The notes beneath the pieces are model-generated. The model was not told where the DNA came from, did not search any database, and saw only the letters and a program-made list of their open reading frames with translations. A program made the translations under genes and the position numbers. DNA of 64,000 nt from Adiantum capillus-veneris. Lineage: Eukaryota > Streptophyta > Polypodiopsida > Polypodiales > Pteridaceae. The stretch covers positions 73,562,435-73,626,434 of the forward strand of contig CM043950.1 of NCBI GenBank assembly GCA_014529385.2, written 5' to 3'. Positions 32,601 to 41,594 of the stretch are shown here, piece by piece (the stretch's first letter is position 1; each line of letters opens with the position of its first letter).

Positions 32601-33557
32601 CACCCCTTAGGGAGTAAAACCATTATTGATCATCGCTCTGACACCACAGTTCACTCGGCCCCACTACAATATTGTTACACTTGTAAGAAGGATATAGACA
32701 TTGGCCAAGATTCTCCTTATATGGATGTGTTACCGGGTATGACGGAATCAGACAATGTGAATTGGGTCCACCTAGCATCAACCATAGACACTTGGGGAAA
32801 TAGGGGGACGACCTGGGTAACACCTGAGGGGGATGAAATGCCTATACCCTTAAATATGCTACAAGCAATGCATATCGCTTCCGACAAGACTCATCCTAAT
32901 GTCACGAAAAAAACATACAAGTGGGTCCCTAAAGCTTCTTTAGTGACCATAGCTAGTGCTAAAAAACAGAATCCTTGTAAGAAACGTACCACTCGCTCCA
33001 AGAAAAGTAAGAAAATGTTGCGATGGATTCCTAAACGACTATTGGAAGCCCAAGGCTACTATCAAGGAAATGATCAAATCTGGGTGCCAAAACGTAGATT
33101 GTGCTCTTACCTATCACCTGACCCAAGTGAGCCCAATCCCGTAGCTCCAAAACGAATCAATGATCGTGAAAAGAAAAAAATCACAGAATGCTACACACCT
33201 GCTCCCGAGCTAGTTTGGGTACCAAAGAAAGAACGATTTGTTCCACCTAGCTCAGGAAGGGGGGAGTCCCATGAAGATTCTATCTCCTCATGTAATACAT
33301 CCATAGAGGTAAAAGCTTCTACACCGCCTCCATCTATAGTAGTGGACCTCCATGAAGCTACAAAAGAATCCACACCTCCCAGTGTTCAAGAGTCACCTAA
33401 TGAACCATTTCAAGTTCGATCCTGGGAGAGTACCTTACCACCCTTGCAACTTGACGAGGCACCTAGGGTAATAGAAAACTACTGGCAAAAATCCTCACCT
33501 ATCACCAGCTGGAACAATTGGTTTCAAAGGGTGACAAGCTCATTTCAAACGGTATGA
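29445..33557 (+). CDS. Element B Gag-protease with WVPK-repeat tail
   Basis: The longest uninterrupted frame in the window; genuine content starts about 29535. Order: Gag core (AGDWYRTLRVDEKT, LRRLFLKEYIREGV), four zinc knuckles (the third has lost its last Cys, AEYPI against AECPI in A), a basic cluster KKKKTRRKR, linker, then a retropepsin with GILDGGAGVSIV and MILGRPFM at about residues 940-1060. The C-terminal 200 residues carry four W-[VI]-P-K motifs. No reverse transcriptase follows. Expressed from an intact relative it would supply particle protein and protease, so mobility would need a helper polymerase. The copy lacks its 5' LTR and the normal Gag start. Confidence 0.75.
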   Translation: MHTWPPHLQLYHLLMLLECRSLALIRPMPGYVPYPASSTHMPRPVPVPLPHMIPRVPPPALPPYIGDLAAFAQTIGRSIAENMRHTSDREPRSKTVQIAKLTQKFNGDEDARKHIEVFEQVCDSLGERNKLHKCNALSLTLSGKAGDWYRTLRVDEKTIYPTLRRLFLKEYIREGVLWGVASQLQKAERKEGESVRDFISRLKHLNSRCPVNERFNNNQLLDRFIRGLRNEGIYNGLVIRGITTWEDVTANAIQLEDNLMIAGMRVSTDTRSTSSQAIEYEPMTAKPIANEPKVFETFLTDLTKAIQESLKDNRPPQNSHMYPRREQQWCSICLGPHSTSECPTFRVKFNGTCNACGRYGHQAKDCLMIKRMMANRPPVAWTDAPRAPVLMPTPPVEQLPQHMVPRSQNVVQATPLPPPVLGPQPPHPRVTPMNQVGCEPSNAYADGCAEEIDTSIAYGLDTLEECPIYYMEDCWGQVKPVYQATALASRGQNINTQARRPPLQCYECGGPHRVAEYPIRLQKNAAQMQMNQGSTSAMPILTCNRCGIDQLIAQCPYNPNAPKITPLNLVEIASVTSPIPPVAPAYAITRSMLQGPGHILEERDTASVIQEKKKKTRRKRSQNTGNSNPSSKTNIGTGDDPVYMNELEDDSDSVETMETRTNTTKGETDKENRNMEPNENRMRENHKEPLKTPQVFPNPIQDPQDKPQGLKGKNRKKKIGTYPNPVDEIKQVKHLRGLVEETQRKLEPEPMQVKIHDIVFPTQVHLPHMNHRPLAISSIIQEGSEDRTSKSEHTPFLLERMFNEGIPDPIEEYEIPFSPVPSQGPTPCKTPMNVAKLVDFMSSEVRTTIIAKLYGDPKLFLALRAFLNGELRTGLLQFAQPNRPDSIMIDEENHVQSLDLDGHESVIEVPINELGQYFEGDESNATLPITTKGLTIKGILDGGAGVSIVTKDCWESMGKPRLSVTNIVVKMANGTIAKPMGMLKDLKIKVLGHKVRHTFIVMDFSKHLMSYEMILGRPFMREAQMVHDWSKNHVYLQFQDSVLRVDLVTGKVHPLGSKTIIDHRSDTTVHSAPLQYCYTCKKDIDIGQDSPYMDVLPGMTESDNVNWVHLASTIDTWGNRGTTWVTPEGDEMPIPLNMLQAMHIASDKTHPNVTKKTYKWVPKASLVTIASAKKQNPCKKRTTRSKKSKKMLRWIPKRLLEAQGYYQGNDQIWVPKRRLCSYLSPDPSEPNPVAPKRINDREKKKITECYTPAPELVWVPKKERFVPPSSGRGESHEDSISSCNTSIEVKASTPPPSIVVDLHEATKESTPPSVQESPNEPFQVRSWESTLPPLQLDEAPRVIENYWQKSSPITSWNNWFQRVTSSFQTV

Positions 33558-35151
33558 TCTACCCAAGGAAGGGGGGAGTGTTTGCTGACATCCATTATTC
33601 ACTTGCTTCCCTCTCAACCTTTTTCCCTGACCTCTCAATCACCAATCTTAGGGAATGTACATATAAAGCTTTATACTCAAAAAAAAAAAAGAGCAAGAGC
33701 AATTAGCAAACGAGTATGCACATTAAAAGTCAACACATTGACTCAGACCTACACATGTCACATCTGGTACAGTGAAACAGAAACCTATGCCATAAAACAC
33801 CTTTGATCCTCATCACTTGAATGATGGAGGGTAGGTAAGATTAGTACGATAGGAGTGTTTCTGTTTTAGAGTTGAGTGATTAGCAAAGTTCTCTTTTCCC
33901 ACTGATGTGCCTCCTAGAGGTATTGTTTGTGTTTCATAGTGTGTACAGGAGCGTGTTGCTATTGATAGGATTTGGACCTTCATGGAACCTTCAAATCAAG
34001 CGCGACCATCAACACAAACAGGTGTTCTTGTCCATTAGCATTGCCCTTATCTTTTTGCATCTATGATTGTCCGCTTTGATTGTGATTGGTAGCATACTAT
34101 TCAGCGCATTGGCTTAGTATCAAACATTTAATTCAATGCAATCTTTTGTCATAATCACTTGTTTAGGTGTAAAAATCAAGCAGTCCGACTAAGCTAGTTT
34201 GACCAAGCTAGGTATTAGAAATCTTCTCTTAATACCATGGGGAATGCCTTCCTAATAAACAATGGTTACTTAGGTTCTTAATCCGATTTAGGCAGCATTG
34301 TGTGAAATGTACTAGGGCTTTCTAGTGGGCTTAACCCTAGTGACCTTTAGCTTAAGTATTATAAAGGGAGTTTACTAATGTGATGAGCCTGGGGAGTGTA
34401 ACAATGTTATATGACCCCCCAAAGTTACAAAATTAAAATGATGAAAATGAACAAGCAAAAAATCAAAGTGCCACAATGTAAAATTTTAAGCTGGAAGAGA
34501 AATCTCAGCTTGATTTGGTACTTCACTCACATGTATTGCCTATGGTACTAGAGCCCTAGAGGTTCCCAGCGTGGGCGCTTTTCCTTGAAAAGCAAAAAAC
34601 CCAAGGCATACAAAATAAGCACACACATCATAATTGAATCACTGTGAAAAGACCTTGGGGGGTCAAAGAAAAAGTAATCAGTCAGGCGATGATTTCATGA
34701 GAAATTCCTTTTATGGTAGCTTAACTACAAGGTTTTCTAGATATAGCCTCTAGTCAGCCCTCGAACATGAATACTTGGCTCTCGTGATTAAACAACTTAA
34801 TTGACCACAGAAAATTAAGAAGCTTACCCATGGTATTAATATTCGATCTCTAGTGCTTTTTGACCGTCAAATTAGCGACCCCAGACTTGTTTAATTTTTT
34901 ACCTTTACATCTGTTTATGCATTTGGTTACATTGCAATTTAATGTTCATTGCTAACAAATTGTTTGAAATTCTTTTACCAATCAATGTGTCTACCTAAAA
35001 CTGCATATGCTTTTTAAGAGAATGCAATTACTGTGCCAATGTTGTTTGATTTTGCAGTGACTGAAGAAGGCTAAGGACATTCATCTCAAATGCTCTTCCA
35101 CCTCGACGACCCAGCTCCAACTCAATAGCTTCCGAGGACGGAATCTACATC
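33558..35151 (+). other. Element B 3' non-coding region
   Basis: About 1.6 kb without a coding frame between the tail ORF and the polypurine tract. It aligns with 10830-12061 of element C, including GACCCCCCAAAGTTACAAAA and the CAGTCCGACTAAGCTAG block. B has a short unrelated segment (about 33690-33890) where C has its accessory ORF. Confidence 0.6.
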
Positions 35152-35457
35152 AGGAAGGGGGGCATGTTAACCCTCACGGCTCACGGACACCCATCACCTA
35201 CGATGGACGCGTATTATGTATTTGGTAGAGTCAGGTACCGGGCTTGTCGGTCCAATAGGGAAAGGTAGAGTGATCGCCGATGAGAAGCGCACTTTAACTT
35301 GGACATTCAAGGGATTAGTTGGTTAAGCATGGGCGCCCAAGTGTGAATGGGGTGAGCTCCTATAAAAGCCAACTAAACCTAATTTTTACTCATTCTCTCA
35401 TTTGTGCAATTGAAGAGTGCTCTTGCTCCATCTCCATCTTCTTCTTCTTCACCTCCT

Positions 35458-35488
<31 letters not shown>

Positions 35489-35719
35489 GAGAGTGTGTGT
35501 GCGATCGAGCATTACGAAGGCACGACGGCGGCGAAGCGGTTGAGCGCGGCACGACTGCAGCTTCTTCTTCATCGCGGCGAGGAATCCACCACGAAGGCGA
35601 GCGTAGAGCGGTGAGTGACACACCCTTTGTTTTCTTGAGCTTGCTAGTTTAAGCTTGTTGTGTGCTTGGAGCCGTTTGTGGCTCGCATACGGTGTATTGG
35701 CAAGTCCCTTGCTTCGACA
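35152..35719 (+). mobile_element. Element B polypurine tract and 3' LTR (555 bp)
   Basis: AGGAAGGGGGGCA precedes TGTTAACCCTCACGG at 35165; the LTR ends CCCTTGCTTCGACA at 35719. TATA box TATAAAA at 35361-35367. It differs from the A and C LTRs at many positions, so B is older or from another sublineage. The following base pairs GTGCG belong to the host insertion. Confidence 0.85.
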
Positions 35720-36114
35720 GTGCGACAAGGAGCGCACAACTTTCTAAGCTTGTGCGTTAAAAAATGGGTCAAAAAATGATTTTTGGATATGTATATATGT
35801 TGGGAGGGAGTTTTAAGTAAAAAACAAATAAAAATGAATTTTTTTAAAAAAAGACAAATTTTGACTCTTTTTGACCCACGGAATTGCTGATGTGGACACA
35901 CCCCTATGCTTCCTTCACTTTAAAAAAGGCTAGAGAGAGAAAGCAACCTTTTAGGTCCACATCCTACATTTGTATAAAAAAAAGGCTAGAAAAGCCTACT
36001 CAAAACTACCTTCTTCAATGCCCTTGCCCCCTAAACCCCACACAACATTAGCCTTAATCCCTAAAAATTAGGATTCCTTACAAGACCCATGCAAGGTTCA
36101 TATTTCTCCTAATG
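35720..36114. other. Right terminal region of the insertion in element D
   Basis: No gene. It holds AT-rich subterminal sequence with TCAAAAAATG and TTTTTGACCC repeats, comparable to the left side at 23400-23640, and ends in the inverted terminus CCTAATG at 36114. Confidence 0.6.
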
Positions 36115-37663
36115 ATATACAAAAATCATCAATGAACACTCTTATGGATGTTCCAAAGAACGGTTGAAAAACATATGTGACATATCTTTGGAATGTGGTG
36201 GGTGCATTTGTGAGACCAAATGGCATAACCCTGTATGCAAAACAACCCCATGGCGTGATAAAAGTGGTTTTTAGCTGATCTTCCAAGGCTATGCGTATTT
36301 GAAAGTATCCAGAATAACCATCACAGATGGTATAGCATTCAAAACCCGCTACTTCATTCAGAATTTCATCCAAGAAAGGGAGAGGAAAGTGGTCTCTCTT
36401 TGTAGCTGCATTTAGTGGTTTGTAGTCAACACAGACCCTCCACTTACCATTCTTTTTAGGCGTCACCACTACGGGTGACACCCATTCTGAGTTTTCTACA
36501 GGATAGATGAATCCCGTCTCCAGCAGTTTCCTTACCTCGGCCAAGAGTGCCTTTTCTTGTATGACCCCCAATCGTCGTAGCTTTTGCACAACTGGTTTTA
36601 CCCCTTCCTTCAGCTTAATATGATGTTCCACCACTGTAATGCCTGTGATTCTTTCATAGTTGTCAATGAACAGGTTAGGAAATCCCATCAACATTTGCAA
36701 AAAACTATCTTTCTCCTCAAGTGTTAATCCCGTAGACAACATACCCTTCAACCTACTTCCTCCTAGGCCAGGTGATTTGCTCTCCTCTTCATTGGGTTGT
36801 ACTTTTGGTGATGGATCACCAGTTGTGCTTACCCTTTGTGGATCCTTCATAATGATACCCATCACATCAATGAAATTGTCACTTTCATCGGTGGATGTGG
36901 TCTCCTCCTCAGAACTGGAAAATTCGCTAGTGGTTTCATCTGCCGATGTTTCCAGATTCATTTGCTTCTGCTTGCCAATACTCATGACGTAGTAGATTTT
37001 CTCCCCTTTCTTACCGGTCATGCATAGAAGGCCAGTACCCCAGTCTTGTTTTGCCTTCATGGCCATCAACCATGGTCTTCCCAAAATTAGTGGATAGCCC
37101 TCCCCCTTAGTAGGCATTACAAAAACATCTACCTCTACCTCAGTGTTGAAAGCTTTGATTTTCACGGCACTTACCACACCCACACACTTTACTTTTGCGT
37201 TGTTTGCCATCTTTGCCTTGCATGGAGAAGGCCTGTCAACCTCGAGCCCTAATCGAAGCATCATATCTTCGCTCATTACACAGATTTGTGCACCTCCATC
37301 AATGTAGGTGTTTCCAACCCTCTTTCCTTTTATGTTTACGTCGACAATTGGAAGGATGTCATTCATGTTGCATCCCGAAATTGCTCCGGCTACCTTTGTT
37401 TTGGAGCGTCTTGTACTTACCATTTTAGACCATTGTCGCCTTACTTTAGGTACAAGATGTAGCAGCTGTGGCCATGTAATCTTCGGTCCTTGCTCTGCCA
37501 CATCCAATGTTAGATCATAGGGCTTAGAATTTTCCCTTAGCTGGAAGTCGGTGATGCCCAATTTCCGTCGTGGCCTGGATGGCCTCTTGCTAGTTTCTCC
37601 TCTCATGCTTCTCTCATCATCTGATTGTGTAGCCTTCTCCCTCCTAGCTCTTTTCACAGTCAT
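36098..37663 (-). pseudogene. Element D protease and reverse transcriptase 5' half
   Basis: Starts at MTVKRARREKATQ, though the frame continues upstream as gag linker (GDKGKEKVTFLEP). A retropepsin-like domain shows YIDGGAQICVM and LILGRPWLMAM. After an acidic spacer the reverse transcriptase follows: EWVSPVVVTPKKNGKWRVC, DYKPLNAATKRDHFPLPF, YSGYFQIRI, PFGLTNAPTTFQR and the catalytic FIDDFC. The genuine frame stops at 36118; the last few residues (SLGEI) are the inverted end of the insertion. The missing part lies at 23194 and below, in the same orientation. Confidence 0.85.
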
Positions 37664-37815
37664 GGCTTCAAGTGGTTCTAAAAAGGTTACCTTCTCCTTA
37701 CCCTTGTCTCCTTTGCTCTGGGTGGATCCACTACTATGGCTTTTCCTTTCTCTTCTATCCTTATGATGTTTACAGGGTGATCAGGTGGTGGGGATGGTGG
37801 AAGAGGTGGAAGACT
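37664..37815 (-). pseudogene. Element D Gag C-terminal linker
   Basis: Low-complexity Pro-rich (PLPPSPPPDHP) and Lys-rich sequence matching the equivalent segment of F (KDKGKEKMEEV). It ends near 37815, where the sequence switches to a different element, so D's gag core, leader and 5' LTR are absent. Confidence 0.5.
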
Positions 37816-38092
37816 CCTCTTCAATAATGCTGCCACTACTTTCTCCTTCTGAAGTGCTATCGGTCCAACCTTCCTCCGTCTCACTTTGAGATGATTCTTC
37901 ATGGAGCTCCTCTTGGCGTTGCTCCTTCATGTCAAAGACAACCTTCTTATGATTTTCATTCTTGCAAATTAGCTTTCCACCCTCTTGGGTAACCATTTCC
38001 TTTGGTAGACATAACATAAACATCCACCGCCTTCTTAATGCCAAAGGCCTCCACAAAGACATCTTTACAAATGCCTACGCACTGATAGCGGA
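37816..38092 (-). pseudogene. Fragment of a G-type protease region joined to element D
   Basis: On minus it reads CVGICKDVFVEAFGIKKAVD then GKLICKNENHKKVVFDMKEQ and RQEELHEESSQSETEE, close to element G at 43086-43400. An internal deletion has removed the ILGRPW region. It meets the F LTR end at 38093 and the D linker near 37815, so it is a chimeric junction. Confidence 0.7.
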
Positions 38093-38262
38093 AAAAAGAG
38101 CAGTGCAATCGGGTGGCCTCTGTACTCGTGCACACTCCACAAACCACGCCTCATGCAAACAAGCAAAGAACAAAACAAAGGGGGGCACCACCCTAAATTA
38201 AGAGCTTTAGGGACCTCACACATAGTGCACATAGGCAAGTGAGACTTCTGGCATTATGATGG
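38093..38262 (-). mobile_element. Element F 3' LTR, distal 170 bp
   Basis: The end of an F-type LTR (CCCGCTATCA at 38093), matching 60827-61004 of the 5' LTR. The rest of this LTR continues at 49722, beyond element G, with ATGG duplicated on both sides. Confidence 0.85.
38259..38262 (+). repeat. Target-site duplication ATGG of element G, left copy
   Basis: ATGG directly before G's 5' LTR and again at 49718-49721 after its 3' LTR. The related F 5' LTR has a single ATGG at the same site (TTATGATGGCATC near 61000), an empty site. Confidence 0.85.
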
Positions 38263-40644
38263 TGATAGCCGTTTTTCAGCTCTTTGTAATTGCCACAGTG
38301 AGTTACCTCACCCTACCAAAATCACCCAAACACTGTGGCTATCCCTACCATTTCACTGTACATAGGCGTGCGTGAGTCACGGGACTTTTCCCATATCTTC
38401 TTAAAAAACCCTCAATTAGCTAGTCATTGGGCTAGTTGAGCCAAAAAAATAAAAAATATAAAAAATATAAGTATATTATGGCCCATGCGTATGTAAATAT
38501 TTCTTTGTATATAGAGCCTAAATAAAAGATTTTTTCATAATTATTTTGGTATTTATTTAAATATTTCTACCTAGGTGTGTGTTATTTATGCTCTCTACAT
38601 TGCCTCACCATTACCACAATTTTTCTTACCATTTTTCATACTCTTTATTCCATATAGAAATATTTTCATGTAAGCTTCTCTTATATTTGGTGTAACTCCA
38701 CCCCAACAAAAATCCAAAAAAACTAGTTTTATATATGTGTATATTTTTTCACTATTGTGATTTTTCCCTTCCTGCATCTATTTTGTTTTTTCCTAAAAAA
38801 TTAGAACACCAAAAATATTTATATTTTTATGGTAGCCTCATAATGAGAGAGATTTCTTTTGACCCCTTTATATTTTTTCCACTTATATTATTTATATTTG
38901 ACATGTACATATTTTTTAGACCCCTCAATATTTGATTTTCTTAGTTGTACTATTCACTTATATCCTAATCTCAACAATATCTTCAATTATAGACCTACCA
39001 AATAAGGTCAAGGGTAGGTGGCATGCATACATGCACTATGGAGGGCTCACGCTTGGAGGTATTCAAAAGAATCATCCAAAGAAGGACCCCACAAGGACCT
39101 TGTGCAGTGGAAAAAAAAGGTCGGTTTTGCTGAATTTTTAAAGTTCACTTGCTCTCCGAATTTGAAAAGGTTATACAAACAAAAGTTGTAGCTCGTGGGC
39201 TGAACTTTTGCCTCAAAGTTTTTCATATTTTTTTGAGCTAGGAGCTGTGAGCTATGATTTGATTAGTCGAACCCAGTTTTCCCATGCTATGCAGCCACAC
39301 TCTCTCTTCCACTTTATCATTTTTCTCTTTCACACACACTTCTCCACTCATCATCCCCACCTCTCTCACCACTCCTCTCTGCACCCTACTCACCTTCTCC
39401 TCAACCTTGAAGAATAAGAGAAACCATGGTGAACTCATACCTCCCACACACAATTCCATTCCAAAATTGCCACCTAGTCTCATTTTTCCTCCTCCACTTT
39501 ACCCATATCTATCAAAAAAACCACAAAATTCAGCCTCTTCTCTTAAAAGACAGCATCATGGTGGTTGATTACTCAGCTTCAATTACCTTGTCTCTCAAGG
39601 AAGGTCAAGAGTGGAGAAAAAATGTAGCGTCAAAGCTAGTGGAGCGTCAACAAGCGTCAAAATTGGCCCTACTCAAGACACTTGGAGCATCAACCTTGTA
39701 AGAAATCCACCTTTTCTTACCTCTTAAGAGTTTTTCTTCCTTATTTGAATCCTACATGGATACTCCCATTGTAAATATCCAATTCTATTTGTAAATTAAT
39801 ACTAACTCTACTAACACTAACCCACTATGAAAAGTCCTATCACCTCCATTTCTCTCCTCTCTCTTTCCCCACCAACTTCTTGATAATTCCAAGCAAAAGA
39901 AATTAGATAAATTGCTGAAAATCTTACCCAACCATGGTTAGAGGAGTAACCCTAGCCTTCAAAATTGCTATAAAAGGAGGGTGTAGCTAGCACAAAAGGA
40001 GAGAGCCATAAGCAAGAGCACTATGCTATAGCTTGAGAAGCCAAGCTCAACCTCTCTAGAAGGAGCTCTTGAGTGGAAGCTCATTGTCTTATGCATGTGC
40101 ATGTGTTGTAATAGGGGATTAGCAAGGGAACTCTATGTCATTGTAAGAGAGAGAGTGATCATTCAATTGAGAGTACGAAATCTATCATTTCTCCTACTAG
40201 TGTAAGCCCAACATTTGCTGAATCAAGGAGGGTGGATTTGGACTAAGCTTGGATACTTTGTCTCCCTTCCAACGTGAAGTAATGGACAACAATGATGCGT
40301 AAGTGTCTTGGTGTTTTTTGTTAAGTTCTTGATAGCTTGTCTCTGGTGTTGTCATCAATCTAGCCATAAATCCCACATACTGTAAGAGGTCGACAGGGTG
40401 GAGAGGACTCCCCTGGCTTTAGGGCAGTGATTGGGGTGGCTTTTCTTGTGATGTGTTGTGGTGAAATTTACGCAAGCTATGTTGAACACATACTAATCTC
40501 ACTTTGATTTGTCATGACAGATTTGTAAGAAGGTATTAATGCAACAAGCACCCCCTCCCCCTTTCTCTCTCTTTCTTACATGTATATATTTATGTTTGCT
40601 TGATCATTAACGATACACTTCAAAGCAGCCCGAGCACCATCTCT

Positions 40645-40722
<78 letters not shown>

Positions 40723-40981
40723 TTTTAGTGTGTGAGAATGTTCCATTGGTGTTAGGGTTAGTGTAAATTCCTTGCTTGTTTGTGGGTTGCTCTAACGATT
40801 CTCCTCTTTTGCGTCCTAGTTCGCTCTTAAATTAGGTGGTGCCGCTTGTGTAGTTGGGATTTGGCTGTGGGTTTGTTGTTTTGGTTTGTGTTGTGTTGTG
40901 CCCCAGCCCCATTGAGCAGCACGGGAGCCTTGAAGGGTGTCTAGAGGTTGCTCTTCTTGTTGCCCGCCCCGGACCGCTTCA
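38263..40981 (+). mobile_element. Element G 5' LTR (2719 bp)
   Basis: TGATAGCCGTTTTTCAGC to CCCGGACCGCTTCA. TATA box at 39969-39976. A long, interrupted CT microsatellite lies at about 40641-40719 and is much shorter in the 3' LTR (49421-49455). Several short open frames within it are not conserved enough to call. Confidence 0.9.
39969..39976 (+). promoter_or_regulatory. LTR promoter TATA box, element G
   Basis: TATAAAAG in AAATTGCTATAAAAGGAGGG, repeated at 48749-48756 in the 3' LTR and 51574-51581 in the duplicated fragment. It implies U3 of about 1.7 kb. Confidence 0.65.
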
Positions 40982-40984
40982 AAT

Positions 40985-41002
40985 TGGTGCCCCCACTGAG
41001 GA
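40985..41002 (+). promoter_or_regulatory. Element G primer-binding site
   Basis: TGGTGCCCCCACTGAGGA begins three bases after the LTR. Element F has TGGTGCCCCCACGGAGGA in the same place on minus (60806-60823), so the two share a primer tRNA. The TGGTGCC start requires a tRNA ending GGCACCA; I do not assign which. Confidence 0.6.
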
Positions 41003-41057
41003 CAGGCTTGTGTATGTTCTGTGAAGTCTCAACCTTTAGCATAATCAAGTAGCTTGC

Positions 41058-41270
41058 ATGAATCACGAGAATTTGTATGATCCCTTCATTCCCATTGCAA
41101 GGCAAAAGGTACACATAATTGTTAGTACTAAGTTGCAATTTCAGCGAGTAATTCGTAGAATTTTAGGTCCTCTTAGGTTGGTAGAGATAAACGCATCAGT
41201 AAATCCTTTTATTTTGCCTCTCATTAGGTACGACCTTAGTTTGGACGTCTATATTTTTTTTTTGTTTTAA
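41058..41270 (+). CDS. Leader ORF 1 of element G (70 residues), novel small-protein family
   Basis: ATG at 41058 to TAA. The protein aligns end to end with leader ORF 2 and with the leader ORF of F: LQFQR in the centre, then EI-x3-V-NPFILPLIRY and a C-terminal S-LDVYIFFLF. No known domain. It lies between primer-binding site and gag on the genomic RNA. Likely short beta-strand-rich or peptide-like, but function is unknown. Confidence 0.55.
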   Translation: MNHENLYDPFIPIARQKVHIIVSTKLQFQRVIRRILGPLRLVEINASVNPFILPLIRYDLSLDVYIFFLF

Positions 41271-41291
41271 GAATTAGGTCATGCATAGACC

Positions 41292-41510
41292 ATGGATAAT
41301 GGCCCAGGAATACAGGTTTTTCCCTTTCATTTCACTCCACACATTAGAGTAAACATTGCAATTAGTAGAAAAATCCATTTTCAACAACGTATGGTATTCA
41401 TGTTTAGTGCCCAAAGAGCAGGAGAAATTCTCGCGTCACCAAACCCTGTCATTCTACCTCTTATTGATTATCATAGGTCATTTGATGTGAATATTTTTAT
41501 TTTGTTGTAG
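41292..41510 (+). CDS. Leader ORF 2 of element G (72 residues), same family
   Basis: ATG at 41292 to TAG, 21 bases after leader ORF 1. Key blocks: FPFHF, HIRVNI, RKIHFQQR, AGEIL, SPNPVILPLIDY and SFDVNIFILL. The F leader ORF shares nearly all of these, which shows coding constraint rather than chance. Gag starts 84 bases downstream at 41595. The two adjacent G copies look like an old duplication. Confidence 0.65.
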   Translation: MDNGPGIQVFPFHFTPHIRVNIAISRKIHFQQRMVFMFSAQRAGEILASPNPVILPLIDYHRSFDVNIFILL

Positions 41511-41594
41511 AATAGATTGCAATTTAGAAAATATTATTGTGTAAATCTTTTAAAGAAAGAAAAAACAAAAACGCGTCACTTTGAAATCAATTCA

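Larger units (their letters stand above)
27944..35719 (+). mobile_element. Element B: 5'-truncated gag-protease gypsy element
   Basis: Homology with element A begins at 27944 (GATCGGGATC, then AAGCCC hexamers), so the 5' LTR, the primer-binding site and about 600 bases of leader are missing. It then has the N-terminal ORF, gag, protease, a tail, 1.6 kb of non-coding DNA, a polypurine tract and the 3' LTR ending at 35719. There is no polymerase. It is nested inside the insertion in element D, between the MITE and the insertion's right end. Confidence 0.8.
23195..36114 (+). mobile_element. DNA-transposon-like insertion with two unknown genes, inside element D
   Basis: Both ends read inward as CATTAGG[A/G]... 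: left 23195-23214 and right 36095-36114 match at 19 of 20 bases, and a second shared block GGGATTAAGG[T/C]TAAT lies about 30-60 bases further in. With a 3-bp ATA duplication this is the signature of a cut-and-paste element; 3-bp duplications are known for CACTA and PIF/Harbinger elements, but the ends are neither CACTA nor the usual Harbinger end. AT-rich subterminal regions on both sides contain TCAAAAA/TTTTTGAC-type repeats. It contains two spliced genes, a foldback, a MITE and retroelement B, which account for its length. Confidence 0.7.

Noticed and set aside
39238-39701. Open frames inside the G LTRs (39238-39701, 48017-48257)
   Set aside because: Length and frame differ between the two LTRs; low-complexity Ser/Thr/Leu composition from pyrimidine-rich DNA.
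40641-40719. CT/GA microsatellites as regulatory arrays
   Set aside because: Lengths vary freely between LTR copies and all families; simple-repeat slippage is enough, although they act as exchange points in the copia array.
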